A DNA stretch of 64,000 nucleotides from Nectonema munidae. Taxonomy: Eukaryota > Nematomorpha > Nectonematoida > Nectonematidae. The notes below the pieces were generated by a model. It was not told where the DNA came from and did no database searches. It worked only from the letters and a program-made list of their open reading frames with translations. Both the position numbers and the translations under genes were made by a program. Of this stretch, positions 32,945 to 45,639 are shown piece after piece (the stretch's first letter is position 1; each line of letters begins with the position of its first letter). Location: positions 248,001 through 312,000 of the forward strand of contig JAUIRK010001060.1 of the NCBI GenBank assembly GCA_030549495.1. Direction: 5' to 3'.

Positions 32945-34065
32945 TATATATTTCAACGATGCTGAATTCAGTGGTGATGTCCATTTTTTATCAAAATCAA
33001 TCAAACCTGTCAAAAAATTGATTTATATTTGACAGCTCATCTCAAAAAGGAACTTTTTATCTAAATAAGTATATAAAGTTTTTTACACATGTATACCCAT
33101 TTTCAAGTATGCTGAATTCAGTGGTGATATTCATTTTTTATGAAAATCAAACAAACCTGCCAAAAAATTGATCTAAATGTGACAGCTCATCTCAAAAAAG
33201 AACTTTTTATCTAAATAAGTATATAAAGTTTTTTACACATGTATACCCATTTTCAAGTAAGCTGAATTCAGTGGTGATATTCATTTTTTATGAAAATCAA
33301 TCAAACCTGTCAAAAAATTGATCTAAATGTGACAGCTCATCTCAAAAAAGAAACTTTTTATCTAAATAATTATATAAAGATTTTACACATGTATACCCAT
33401 TTTCAAGTAAGGTGAATTCAGTGGTGATATTCATTTTTTATGAAAATCAATCAAACCTGTCAAAAAATTGATCTAAATGTGACAGCTCATTTCAAAAAGG
33501 AATTTTTTATCTAAATAAGTATTTTTTTACACATATATACCCATTTTCAAATATGCTGAATTCAGTGGTGATATTCATTTTTTATGAAAATCAATTAAAC
33601 CTGTCAAAAAATTGATCTAAATGTGACAGCTCATCTCAAAAAGGAACTTTTTATCTAAATAAGTATATAAAGTTTTTTACACATATATACCCATTTTCAA
33701 ATATGCTGAATTCAGTGGTGATATTCATTTTTTATGAAAATCATTCAAACCTGTCAAAAAAGTGATTTACATATGACAACTCATCTCAAAAAAGAAACTT
33801 TTTATCTAAATAATTATATAATGTTTTTTACACACATATACCCATTTTCAAGTAGGCTGTGTTTATTGGTTATATTCCTTTTTTTTTTATAAAAAATTAG
33901 TCAAACCTGACAAAATAATTTAAATATTACAGCCCATGTCAAAATTAAAATTTTGATTCTTTTAAAGTTTTTTATACATTTCAAGTATGCAGAATTTAAT
34001 GGTGATGTTCATTTTTTTATGAAATCAATAAAACCTGTCAAAAAATCGATTAAACCTGTAAATCA
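32945..34065 (+). repeat. Satellite A: about 150-bp tandem repeat, 7-8 units
   Basis: GCTGAATTCAGTGGTGAT or a variant recurs at 32961, 33111, 33261, 33411, 33555, 33705, 33856 and (degraded) 33989. Each unit also holds CAAACCTGTCAAAAAATTGA and GTGACAGCTCATCTC. Middle units are about 95% alike; outer units decay, as expected if homogenisation acts at the centre. The same family occurs reversed at 50395-50890. Confidence 0.92.
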
Positions 34066-35145
34066 ATGTCAAATATATAAACATAAAAATAACCTCTACT
34101 TGCAGTATTTTTCTGGTAATTATTTTCTTAATTTATTTAATAAACTAACTTTAGGTGTTTAATTCACTCAAAATATTTCATTCTACAGTAACTTATGTAA
34201 CTCGATAGGACCTCCATCTTTTCGGCTACAAATTCGTTATCGGCTCGTAGACTCTACCTCATATTATAATTTACAGTATGTAATTTTGGTATTCATTCTA
34301 TGATGATCCTTTTTTGGTAGCTCTTTTTTCATTAGAAATTTATATTCTTCAAAGTGTGTTCGAAAATTTTTTTATAAGGATAAAATTACTTTTTTCCTCT
34401 CACAAAGCATTCTGATTAAAGAATCTTCTTGGTGATCTTAGACTTTTTTTATCAGTATCGTGTATTTTATTATCAAGCCTGAATATTTGTCAACCAATCT
34501 CATTTCAAAGGTTTTTTTCTGATGAATCATTCATGATGTTCATTGTTCAATTACAAAAAGTTGTCCACGTTCTTCATCTAAAAAATTATCTCTTTTACAC
34601 AAAAGGAAAAATATGAACAAATTCAATTTAAATTAAAATTATCTTGATAGTGACTAAATTCTCACATATTGGCATCTGTGCCATTTTTGATAAATCTGAC
34701 CTATTCTAAATTTTCAGATTTCCTATCCATCTTAGCTAAATGTTAACTGTAATCCTAGATGATAAGCTATAGATTTAAATATTTTTCATTTGTAAAAGGG
34801 AACTTTTTTTTCACAGTCAAAATCTTTTTTGAAGCATCTAATATTATATAATTAAACCACTTCCTAGTTCATTAGAACATTGTAGATCTTCCATTTAGTC
34901 AAGATACATATTTTTTTAATTATTTGTTTTGATCACATGTTCTCTTTTCAATTAGTTTTCAACTTGGTTCCTTCTCTCATACAAATTTTCAAAAGATTTT
35001 ATAATACGTTTTATTTTTTTTTTAATAAATATTTCATACCTAAGATGATCATAGAAAGTATTATAAGCCAAAATATACAAAAAAAAAGTATATTTTTACT
35101 ATATACCTAATATGCAGCCATTTTTTGAAATTTTTTACAGAACTG
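34066..35145. other. AT-rich non-coding sequence
   Basis: Nothing supported on either strand. Confidence 0.5.
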
Positions 35146-35149
35146 TTTT

Positions 35150-36530
35150 TCAGGCATACATTACTAATTCAATTGCCACTTCGAGATATTTTTTAACCGT
35201 ATTATCCAAAATCCAGTACAGAAATAAAATAAGCATAGTCGATTTGGTATAAAACAGATATTTTATTTTTTTGAAAATATTTTTGAAAACAGTATCTAGA
35301 AGTAAACCGCAAATCTTATTCAAGCTTTCAGATATTTTAAAACCATAAATACAAAACCTGAGTCCAAAAATGAAACCAGCATCTTCCATTTGGCATAAAA
35401 CACATATTTTATTTAAATTTCAAAAATATTTCTGCAGACATTAGACGTAAATCGAAAATTTATTGACACTTTCAGACATTTAAAACCTCTAAATGCAAAA
35501 AATGATTTCAGAAATAAAAATTATCATGGTCGAATTGGTATAAAAACATATATTTCATGTAAAATTAGAGAGAATATTTTGGGATATAGTTTTCAAACAT
35601 AAACCGCAAATTTGATTGACACTAGCAGTAAAACCTCTAAATGCGAAAACTGTGTTCAGAAATGAAATCATCATGATATATTTGCTATAAAAACAAATTT
35701 TAGAACTAAACGCAAATTTAATTGATACTTATATGTATTTTCAAATTCAAACTGCAAAAATTGAGTCAATAAATGAAACTAGCATGGTTGATTTGGTATA
35801 AAAACATATATTTAATTGTAAAATTTGAATGAATGTTTTTGGAGACAATTTTTAGAAGTAAACCGCAAATTTGATTAACACTTATATGTATTTTCACATC
35901 CTAAACGTAAAAAATGAGTCCAGAAATGAAACCAGCATGATTGATTTGGTATTAAAACATATATTTCAAGAAAATATTTTTGGAGACAATTTTTAGAAGT
36001 AAACCGCAAATTTGATTAATACTTATAGGTATTTCCAAATCCTAAATGTAAAAAATGAGTCAAAAATGAAAACAGCATGATCGATTTGGTATAAAAATAA
36101 ATATTTCATGTAAAATTTATAGAATATTTTTGGAGATAGCTTTTAGCGCAAATTTTGACTGATATTTTAAAACCTCTAAATGTGAAAAATGAGTTCAGAA
36201 ATGAAAACAGCATGGTTGATTTGGTATAAAACATATATTTCATTGTAAAATTTGAATGAATGTATTTGGAGACAATTTTTAGAAGTAAACCGCAAATTTA
36301 ATTAACACTTATAGGTATTTTCATATCCTAAACGTAAAAAATGAGTCCAGAAATGAAACCAGCATGTCCGATTTAATATAACACATATGTTTTTATGTAA
36401 AATGTGAAGGAATGTTTTTGGAGACAATTTTCAGAAGTAAACCGCAAATTTGATTAACACATATAGGTATTTTCATATCTTAAATGTAAAAATGAGTTCA
36501 GAAATGAAAACAGCATGATCGATCTTATCG
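35150..36530 (+). repeat. Satellite B: about 143-bp tandem repeat, 10 degenerate units
   Basis: A core of GAAATGAAACCAGCATG followed by GATTTGGTATAAAACATA recurs about every 143 bp (near 35220, 35370, 35513, 35660, 35775, 35920, 36065, 36200, 36350 and 36505), with AGAAGTAAACCGCAAATTT in each unit. Identity is lower than in satellite A. Unrelated to satellite A by eye. Confidence 0.85.
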
Positions 36531-36649
36531 AATTTAAAAATAATGAAAGAAATTTGATGAATGAGCAAAAACATCCTTTTTACATTTATCAACTGGATAA
36601 AAACAGAAGTTTATTTTTCCAATAACTAGAAGAAACAAGAGAGATTCTT

Positions 36650-37060
36650 TATCTAAGGTAGACGTCCCTCAAATGCATCGAGTGTTCGGTAGCTTTCTCC
36701 GTAAAATTCTATCTTTGCACATCTTGATATTTAAGTTCAAATTCATCAAATTCTCTCCGCGTCTTCTTCGGTTGCTCTCTTCTAAGCCACGCAGAACGGA
36801 CAAGTTAATATCCTTACACTAATTTCTTGAGATTGTTCGCAACATCTTTTTTTCTTTATTTATCACTCTGTTTTCATTTGAGCAAAGACCAATATTCGCA
36901 TTCATACAAAAGCATTGGACCTACACAACTTTCATAAATTTTTGTATTTCAGACCTATTGGAAGGTCTTTAGCTTTTAGAATACCATCAAGCTCCTTGAA
37001 ACTTCTCACTTGTATTCTAACACTTTCTGATCTCGCCCAGAGATGGATCTAGAAATTTTT
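36650..37060 (-). mobile_element. Decayed RTE-like LINE fragment
   Basis: Minus-strand frames show LPIGLKYK, then a degraded version of the RTE motif VxPxLLYGCExW (here LLYECEYWSL in one frame), then KKMLRTI. This is the region after the RT core, as in the better-preserved copy at 53.1-53.7 kb. Several stops and frame changes; old. Confidence 0.5.
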
Positions 37061-39710
37061 GTTTATCTTAGATATATAGTGAATAGATGAATCGTTATTA
37101 CACATCTTACTGATAACTTCACGAATTATATAAGCTGCTTTTTGGCACCATATTTAAACTAATTTGTAAATATATACGGTTATATTACATTCATTCATTC
37201 CACCTTGTTGCATTTTATATTTGTAATTTTCTTAAAAAGTGAAAAGTCAATTAAAGGGGAAAATTGGAAATTATATTTTATGTACAACTTTTAGAGGATA
37301 TAAAGAAATTGGTGACAATCTATTTTTTTTCTCAATTACAATTACAATTAGAATTACACTTTAGTTGTAATTAATTTTCAATTACACAATTACAATTATA
37401 ATTGAACCCAACCCTGCTTATTAGACATATAATTTAGTTGTTTTTATTATGTGTTACAAAAGCTGAATAAGAATTATGTTTGCAAAAAAGTGACAGAATA
37501 TTCATACTTAAAGCATTCACAATGCAATAAAATGAAAATTTTATGTTTCATAAAAAAGACAGATTTTTTATCTGCTTTATTTTATACTTATTTACAATAC
37601 ATTGTTTCTTGCTCAAATTTTGTATCTTTGAATTGTATGCGGGATGCATCTCCTTGGATTGATCACTGTCCTCAATGCAAAAAACCTTTTTGCACTATTA
37701 AGAACTTTACTACCAGAGAAAGTACATTTCAGTAGTCTCAAAAACACTTTCTTCACTCTGAAAGAGGATTAAAACTAAAGGCTTGGTCTGGAAAAGGAAA
37801 TGGTGTTTGAAGAAAGCTAACTTGTTGATAACTTTCACGTTTTGTTTTGCAAAATATTGCTCAAGTCTACTCTATATATATACCCGATTGAATATGAAAG
37901 ATACAATTGTACACGAGGTATATTCAAACCCTTAAAATTCTTAAACCGGAGTCTTCTGAGCCTTGATATACAATATCAGGTTTAATATAGAAAATTACAT
38001 TCTACCTACCGCTGATTTTGACTATTCAAATTTATTCCTCAATTTGCGTAATACTTGATTGACATGTGCTCAACCAATCTCTAAATGGGCCTTAATGTTA
38101 AAATTTTGAAAATCTATTTTTGCGCTTAGGATTAGTGTAGAATTTTAGGGTCGGGTTAGGTTTAGTGTTGGCGCAATCGTACATACATACATTTACATAT
38201 ACATTTTTGACATTACTGACACAAACTTTCCTATTTATTGGTATTAATAGACGTCTGACACAAAATATTCTAGACATATACATATTGACATTAGACACCG
38301 ATAAACTGAAATACTTAAATCTCCAAAACAGCGGTGTAGGCGAAAATTTAGAGCAAAAATTAATTGAAGTTCTTCTTGAATGAAATGAATGATAAAAAAA
38401 ACTGGAAATGAGTTTTCTGTATACATTTTAGACAACTGACATTTTCCTTTTCTATACCTTTAATTCACAGTCTTTGACTTTCAATTACATTTGACTATTA
38501 CACTCATGGATAGATGAAATATTTGACATTCTATAAAAATCTTGTTTCCTTTCTTTATCCCTACTTGTCTTAGTTATTGGTTTTTTGCTTTTCTTTCTTG
38601 TTTATTTATTTCGACAAGCACATTTTAAATATGAAAAGAAAAACTTCATTTTCAAATTTTTGTAAAGTTATTAAATTCAATGTGAAAAATCTGTTCCCGA
38701 AAAAAAGTTTGTTGGATGCTATTTTTAACGAACTGGAGGATGTTGATTTCGAGATACTAAATGAGAAATTTAATTTTTATAAATGGATCACGAAGACGAA
38801 ACAGTTTTTTTCTGAATTTTCAAGTTCTTGATTCTAGTTTTGTTTCTAAAGATGCTTCAAAATAGAGTGATAATATCACAGACACAAAAGAAATATTTTT
38901 TATATTATTTTGTTAATTTGTAAGAAAAAATTTAAAAAGCCCAAATAAAAAAGTAAAGGAAATCGAAAAAGAATTTTGAAAAAGACTATAATAAGATACT
39001 TTTTGATAATAAATTTCCACCATGTTTGAATTGATACAATAAAAATGGCCAGACAACTTGGTAAAGATCCTTGTGTTATTCAAAAGGCATGAAAAATCTA
39101 TTTCTAAACATCTTTAATGTTTTTACTATTATACTAATTTCAATATAATTAATACATGTAGGTTTGAGTAGCTTTCTTTATACCATAAATTTGACTAGAA
39201 ATAAATCATCTCAAAAATAAAATAAAAAAATAATCTTTTAAAGTTATAAAGCAAGGATGCGTCGGTAATATTTTGAAATGTCTACAAGTGTGGCGTTGGA
39301 ATCGAAATACGCTATATTTTTAGTATTATAAAACTTTTATGGTTTTACACTTGCCTGTTGAGAAGATTCACAATTTATATTCCCCCTGCCCTCTCTTTTT
39401 TCAATCGTGTAACCATATTTTGATTTTTAAAAACATTGTAAAATTTTCCTTCTGATATAAACATAGGTATTATTGCATTTTAGACAGAAAATAAATAATT
39501 TATTTAGAAAATTTTAAATTTGACTTATTTTTAACGAATACTTGAATTTTAAATAAGCTAAATTAGAAATGGCAAAAGTAAAAATATTTATTAAGATCAT
39601 AAATCAAATTATATATATTTTTTTAAAAAGTCTGTTAAATTGACCCTTTTATAGGCACTGTTTTGAGGGATATACAAACACATCCATATTATTACATTAT
39701 GCTGCTCCAA
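37061..39710. other. Non-coding sequence upstream of the LARP1-like exons
   Basis: No La motif or other LARP1 exon could be supported. A frame at 37451-37735 contains CPQCKKPF, faintly RING-like, without the other zinc ligands. A 66-codon ATG frame at 38631-38831 is basic and unrecognised. Confidence 0.35.
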
Positions 39711-39868
39711 GTTATATATCAACTCATTGAAAAAAATCGACACTCGCTCAGTTTTCAAACCACACTGCTAAAATACAAATTACTTTTGTTTTACGAGCGA
39801 TTCCATGTGCAGCATGCAAAAGTATGTTTTATAGTGAAAAGACTTAAAATCGTTGAACCTTTTTTTAG

Positions 39869-42503
39869 AAAGAAACCTCAATGGCCCATCCACGTGTAGT
39901 GAATTGAACACTCTGTATCGCTTCTGGTCCTTCTTCTTGCGCCAGCATTTCAACAAAAGCATGTATACAACATTCAGGCAATTGGCTTTGGAAGACTCTT
40001 CCAAGTTCTGCTATCGTTATGGCCTTGAGTGTCTTTTCTGTTTTTATAGTTATGGCCTTCAGACCAAGTTTAAAGGAGACCTGTTTCAAGACTTTCAAAA
40101 TGAAGTTTTAAAGGTTTTACCTTTTATTAATCTTCTCGAATCTGTTTATATTATCATCATTTATATAGAATACTTGTTTCTGAATTAATAAAACTGCCTT
40201 TCCTTGACATTTTAGTGTGTCCGGGGGATACAACTCAAAAATGGTTTCCAGACAGAAAAGAACTAATTTTTAAAAAAATTGAAATCATATTTTATCCATA
40301 TTTAAAAATCATATAATATAGCTTTCTGAGGATTCATGATTCGAATGATGTATTTTTTGGAATTTATAGAAAATTTTCAAAAAAAAAAGTGGTATCTATA
40401 TAGAAGATGATGTATATATATACGGCTTCTACATGACTAAATTTCAAAAGGGTATGACATCAATGAGATGCTGCAGATTACCCATTCATGCGTTCAGAGC
40501 ATAATACACGTCAAATATCGATTTGGGGCACGTAATGTTTTTGCGCCTAAATTCAAGAATGAGAAAACAAAAATAGTCGATTGAAGTGCTCCAATAACTG
40601 CGAAGATTGTGAATAAATCCAATATTGATTTTCTTTGTCCACAGTTGTGGTTGACAATACAAGTCTATGGGTGTATAACGTAATTTTACGTTGCGATTAT
40701 TTTGTATAAGTCTACGTTGCTTTTGTGTATACCTGTTCGAAGAGGAGACACACGTGCGTTCATAAGCTATAAACCGCTTTTGACTCCAGAAGTTGATGGT
40801 GGAATAAGTTATGAATATTTGTAATTTTAAAAATTATTTGTCCAATCGTTTTTGAGCCTTACTTTGGCCACAAACAAAGTTGGATGTAAAATGGGAGATT
40901 CAAGATGAGCTGGATGCTCAAATGGCTTTGGCTTTCAAGGTTTCCACCCAGGATTGTCGGAGTTGGAGTCGTAATAATCATTGCAACTCCGATTTTAAAA
41001 ATTGTTTTTAAAAATTAATTCATAGACACTTTCCTTAGCGCCCAACGTAACAAAAACGCAACATAAAAAATCCTTAACATTTTGGTCAAATGTCGTGTTT
41101 TTGGAACTCATGGAAAAAGGCTGAAAATTAAATTAAAAATAACTTTTAAAGGAACAACAAAACTGAGTAGAAAGTTTTTGGGAAAATTTCTTAAAGCGAA
41201 TACATTTGAAAAAATAATTTAGCATCAATTTACTTTTTGAAACTATTGTTTTGGCTTAGATAAAAAGATTATAGACAATAATTTGAAATCTTTTTGAAGA
41301 CAATGTAAGAAAGACATTAAGCTACAAATACAAACCAATAAAACATTTTAATAAATTATGTTGTTTTCAACATATAGCAGAAATGTCTTTAAATAACAGG
41401 AAATCTTTCAATGACTCTCCAGAATTGGCATTCACAAACGACCTTGAAATATGGTACATATCATCAGAAGAAGGTACATGTCAAGTGTTTGCCAATATTT
41501 ACGCACATCTGACCCCTTGCCCAGATGCTAAAACGCAAAATTACAAATGGGGGGAGTCGGAGTAGGAAAATTATAAATAAGTGAAGGCGGAGTCGCAAAA
41601 TATTTTTCCCATTCTCATCATTTTGTGATGCTCAAGGTCAACCGACGTCCTTAATAATTTCATTCTTACCATTTGGCCCCATATGGTTGCATCTCAATTT
41701 GTGTGTGGAATTATTTAGTTCGTTATTGATCATATTTCTTTGTATAATTTAATGAGTTTAAATTTACGATCAATTTATTTTTGAAAATGAATCGGCAAAT
41801 CGGAACCAACGAACCGTCATTAATCCCAGTTTGTGTAACTGAAAGAGTATCACAGAAAATGGATTTGATTTGGGCACACTTTTTAGTGATAAAAGTATAG
41901 TGTTCCAATTTGTGGGAAAAATAAATAGATCGATTTTGACAAGTTCCTGCATATTTGTGCTGCCTGGACATTTTGTCGCCGGGCGATTCGTCGAATGAAT
42001 ATTTGGCGAAGCAGCCTTTTTATCGAACGATTCTTCTATTGCATGAATTGTTGTTGGAAGTAAACAAACGATTAGTTTACTAGTTAGTGTAACTTACCAG
42101 CAAAATTAGTAAAAAGGTAATCCCACTTATATATTCTTTCCATAATATATTATAATTAAGCAAATAGTGTAATTAACAATAATCAGACAAACGTTTAGGT
42201 AGAGATTATAAAACAATTCAACAAAAATATTTTTTGAGTGTTTAATTGAAAAGGTTGAAAATTAAGTCCTCAATTAAGGATTTGGCGTTTTCATCAAGTT
42301 TTTCTAATTATTCCATTGTTTTTCAAAAGGATTATAAAAATGGAGAGTTGTATGGTTTGGAAAAGTTGTGGACTTTCATGAAATACTCTTCTCAGTCTAA
42401 AAGTCTTTGCGTCTCGGATGAATTATCCGAGATTCTTAAAAGATTCAGACGCTTAGAAGACTTCCACGTCTTTGTTAAGGATTGTGAAGAGAATAAAGTT
42501 TAA
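39869..42503 (+). CDS. LARP1: LARP1-like gene, last two exons (DM15 region), partial
   Basis: Exon 39869-40113 encodes [20 protein letters not shown], then the LALED and RYGLECLF motifs. Donor AAG|GTTTTA, acceptor CAAAAG, phase 0. Exon 42330-42503 encodes [19 protein letters not shown] and RFRRLEDF, then the stop. These are the DM15 repeats of LARP1, which bind the m7G cap and first bases of TOP mRNAs to control ribosomal-protein translation. Of the human pocket residues as I recall them, R840, F844, Y883 and Y922 equivalents are kept, but R879 is Cys (LFCFYSYG) and E886 is Gln. A possible earlier exon (about 39745-39821) resembles the first DM15 repeat (YERFHVQHAK) but its splice phase does not fit. 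The La motif is not in the window. The 2.2-kb intron holds a GGAGTCGG repeat. A divergent paralogue or decaying copy is possible. Confidence 0.8.
40948..41600 (+). repeat. GGAGTCGG-family dispersed repeat, copy 2
   Basis: Starts CCAGGATTGTCGGAGTTGGA, ends with GGAGTCGGAGTAGG and GGCGGAGTCGC at 41555-41597; lies in the last intron of the LARP1-like gene. Length and layout match copy 1. Confidence 0.5.
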
Positions 42504-44631
42504 TTGTTATTACCACTTATGATTAAGTATTTATAGTATATATGCGTGTGTGTTTTAAAATATGTATACAGATTCTTTATTTTATTACAAATACTTTCTT
42601 GCGTCATTAATGAAGGCATCCTTAACCACAAACAAAATATCATAAATTATTAAATTCTCTAGCATTCTTGCATGGAACACAGTTTTGTTGTGATTAATTC
42701 CTACTTTGTAACACCTTTTTTCACATGTTCATGTATACATTATATTTTTAAAGTCCTATTTTTGACTAAAATAATTTGTTGATTTGAAAAATATTATTGG
42801 ATTATAATTAATCTTTAGAATAATAAATATTTCTTTTTTTTGGTATACCATAAACATCCCGTCTACAACTAAAAAAACTTGTACGCGTAATAGTATATAA
42901 AATCTTACGAGCCACTCCACAAAATGTATACTTTTCAAAGAATAATTTTTATCCCCAATTGCATTCAATTTAATAATGCAATCAGTGGCGCCCTCATGAA
43001 ATTTGTGATACACTCCAAAACTGAATAATTAATTCACATCTGCAAAATATGAAGTCAAAGTGCAGCAGCGATTTTATTACATTATTAGTAAAGCCTAGAA
43101 TGTTTTTATTGCAACTGATATGTTAATACAAATAAATGCCGCCCTCCTGGCTCTCTCTTGGTACATACTCCACTCAATGCTGCGATATCTTTGTTTAGTT
43201 TCTGATCAAACAAAAACTATTCTGAATTAAAGTACAGGGTGATTCAGAGTCGCCATGCATAGGAAAAAATAATGTCATCCGAGTTTATTTTAATGCTTTT
43301 TAATACAAATCTGCTTTACATTAGATTAGAGATATATTGTATATCCGAAAAAATTACACTGAAAAAGGTTTCTACATCCGCATTCACAATTTTCAAACCC
43401 TTTTCTTTTTTCTATATCCCACAAAGTTTTTTTTGGGAATTTTACAATTTTTATGCTATGTATGTTAAATAACTTTGACTAAGTCTTATACATGACATAT
43501 CTAAATTTTTAAGAATTATAAAACTTGCTTTTGCTTAGAATAGCAATTATGATATCCGCTAAAAAAATCATTCTCACATTCTATCCTCTAGTCCAGGATG
43601 TCAAACTTGATATTCGTAACCACGGATACAAAAAATTTCACATCTCTCAATTAGATACCGTGTGATTATTCTCATTAACTAGTGAAACTTCTAAAAATGA
43701 AATTTTTGGAAAATATATAAAACAGTGGCGATGCGTGATTTATACAATAGGCATGCAAAATTTGGCCCTGCATCGTATCTTCTTCACACAAAAATTGCTA
43801 TGTCACTTGAAGTTCATTGAAAGCACGATTTAAATTGCTTCCCTTCCATCGTATTTTCTTTATATAAAATAAATTAAAGACCTTTTTGGCAAATCCGCCA
43901 TTTTAAATCATCATATTTTTTGAAGGGCAAGCAATGAGGAGCCGCCCCTGATATAAAATAGGAAGTTACTTTGCCAATCAAAAGGTAAATGGGTGTAACA
44001 AGAAACTAAATAAATTGAGAAAATGCTCAAACATGTGTAGTTGAAAGGTTGCACGTAATTGGTACTTTCACATATTGGCCCAAAAATTTTATTGAAACCA
44101 TTATTTCTAGACCCAAAAATATTATTCAAGGTAAAACGATACAATATGCAAAAATAGAACAATATATCAATTTGTTGTAATCTGTATCAAAGTATATTCA
44201 AGTTTAAATCTACTAGTGGGATTTGTGTTGTTTTTCTTCCATTCAAAAACTTTTAATTTTGAAGTCTGATGGAATGTAGTTGATCCTAAATGATTTTTCC
44301 TAAGACCCAAAATGGACCCTATGTTGGAAAGGCCTAAATTAGAGGAAACCATTTTTAATTAAACTCTGTATGATTCAGTGTCAATCATTTTTACTTTGAA
44401 CATTGCCAGATAAATCATTTCGTTATTTGAGAATCGATTTTTCTTTAAACTCTGATTTGTATATCATCATTTTTAAGATCAGTTAAATGCTTAAGTAAGT
44501 GTGTGTTACATACAAAATACGATCATCAGTCCGGAGTTACATATTACATCCTTTTTGAATCATGACATGGAAACTGTATCTCACAATTGAGTTTGTTTGG
44601 TGGTGAGAAAATCACCGTATAATCGTACCGT
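42504..44631. other. Non-coding sequence 3' of the LARP1-like gene
   Basis: No gene supported. TACAGGGTGATTCAGAGTCG at 43233-43252 looks like a mariner-type terminus but no partner was found. Confidence 0.4.
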
Positions 44632-44748
44632 AGGGTATTTTCATTGAAAAAGCACAATTGCGCCGCTTGTATCGAACTATATAGAAAGCAAGCTTGATGC
44701 GGGATCGAACCCAAGACTTTGAGTTATCTAACCAACCATACTCACGCC
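44632..44748 (-). mobile_element. tRNA-derived SINE, copy 2
   Basis: Same family and orientation as 2140-2267, roughly 85% alike, with a short deletion in the tRNA-like head. The B-box GGGTTCGATCCC is kept. Confidence 0.6.
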
Positions 44749-44913
44749 CTTTTAAATTTATGTATAACATCTAAGAAATGTCGTAAAAGTATTTGATAGT
44801 TTTACTTAGAAAACAACCATGATTATGAATTTTATACATTGATTGTAGTGCAAGACGTTTTGTATCCAATTTTAGAAGTGTGTCTTGTGTGCGGAGTTAT
44901 CTAGATATATTTT

Positions 44914-45340
44914 AATGACTCCAACACCCCAGTCAAGGTTTTTTTAATGACTCCGAATTTTTTTATATATTTTGCTTCCAAATTAAATAGCATATCCAAT
45001 CACTAGTTACGACGAAATTATGATATAGCCGTAATTAAATTTACTGAAGTAATTCATTAATTAACAATAAATTTAAAAAAATATGATGTCGAAACGTTGA
45101 TGGAATCATCAAAGAAGCATCAAAAACTTTTTATTGAAGTGTATATGCTTTTTACGCATAATTTTTGCAAAGCTAAATAAATATATTTAACTTGATTATA
45201 TATATATATATATTGATATTGACTACATGTGACGTTGAACATTATGTTCCATACACAAACGCTACAAGTTAGAAGTAGTCACTTTTATTGAATTGACTTC
45301 GACTCCTTTAAATTTAACTGACTCCGATTCCTTTGCTTGT
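44914..45340 (-). repeat. GGAGTCGG-family dispersed repeat, copy 3
   Basis: Reversed relative to copies 1 and 2: GACTCCAACACC and GACTCCGAA near 44917-44970, then GACTTCGACTCC and GACTCCGATTCC near 45297-45332. Shorter than the others. Confidence 0.45.
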
Positions 45341-45639
45341 GTACGAATCGTCTAAAAATGTCACGCAACGACGTGAGCCCTTTGATTTTAGAATGAATAA
45401 AATATTTACTCTTTCCAACCTTTTTATTTTTTATTGTGGTTTATGGGCCAATAAATATCTTCAGACATCCTAAGAAAATTACGACATTATTTATGCCAAA
45501 TAAAATTTTAAATTCTATTTTGTGCTTCCTTCATAGGGTTTTTTCAATCAACATTCATTAAACATGTGTCTTTAAGAAAAAAAAGTAGACATGTCTGAGA
45601 TCGATACTACTTCTGGAGAAAATAACTTCTAGGGTTATT

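Noticed and set aside
32945-36530. Could the spaced tandem repeats be a CRISPR array?
   Set aside because: Units of 143-150 bp are repeated as wholes with no constant-repeat/variable-spacer pattern, no cas genes, and the DNA is eukaryotic; they are satellites.
37451-37735. Frame with CPQCKKPF, faintly RING-like
   Set aside because: The other zinc ligands are absent and the remainder is low-complexity.
43233-43260. Mariner-like terminus CAGGGTGATTCAGAGTCG
   Set aside because: No inverted partner or transposase found nearby; one short match is not enough.
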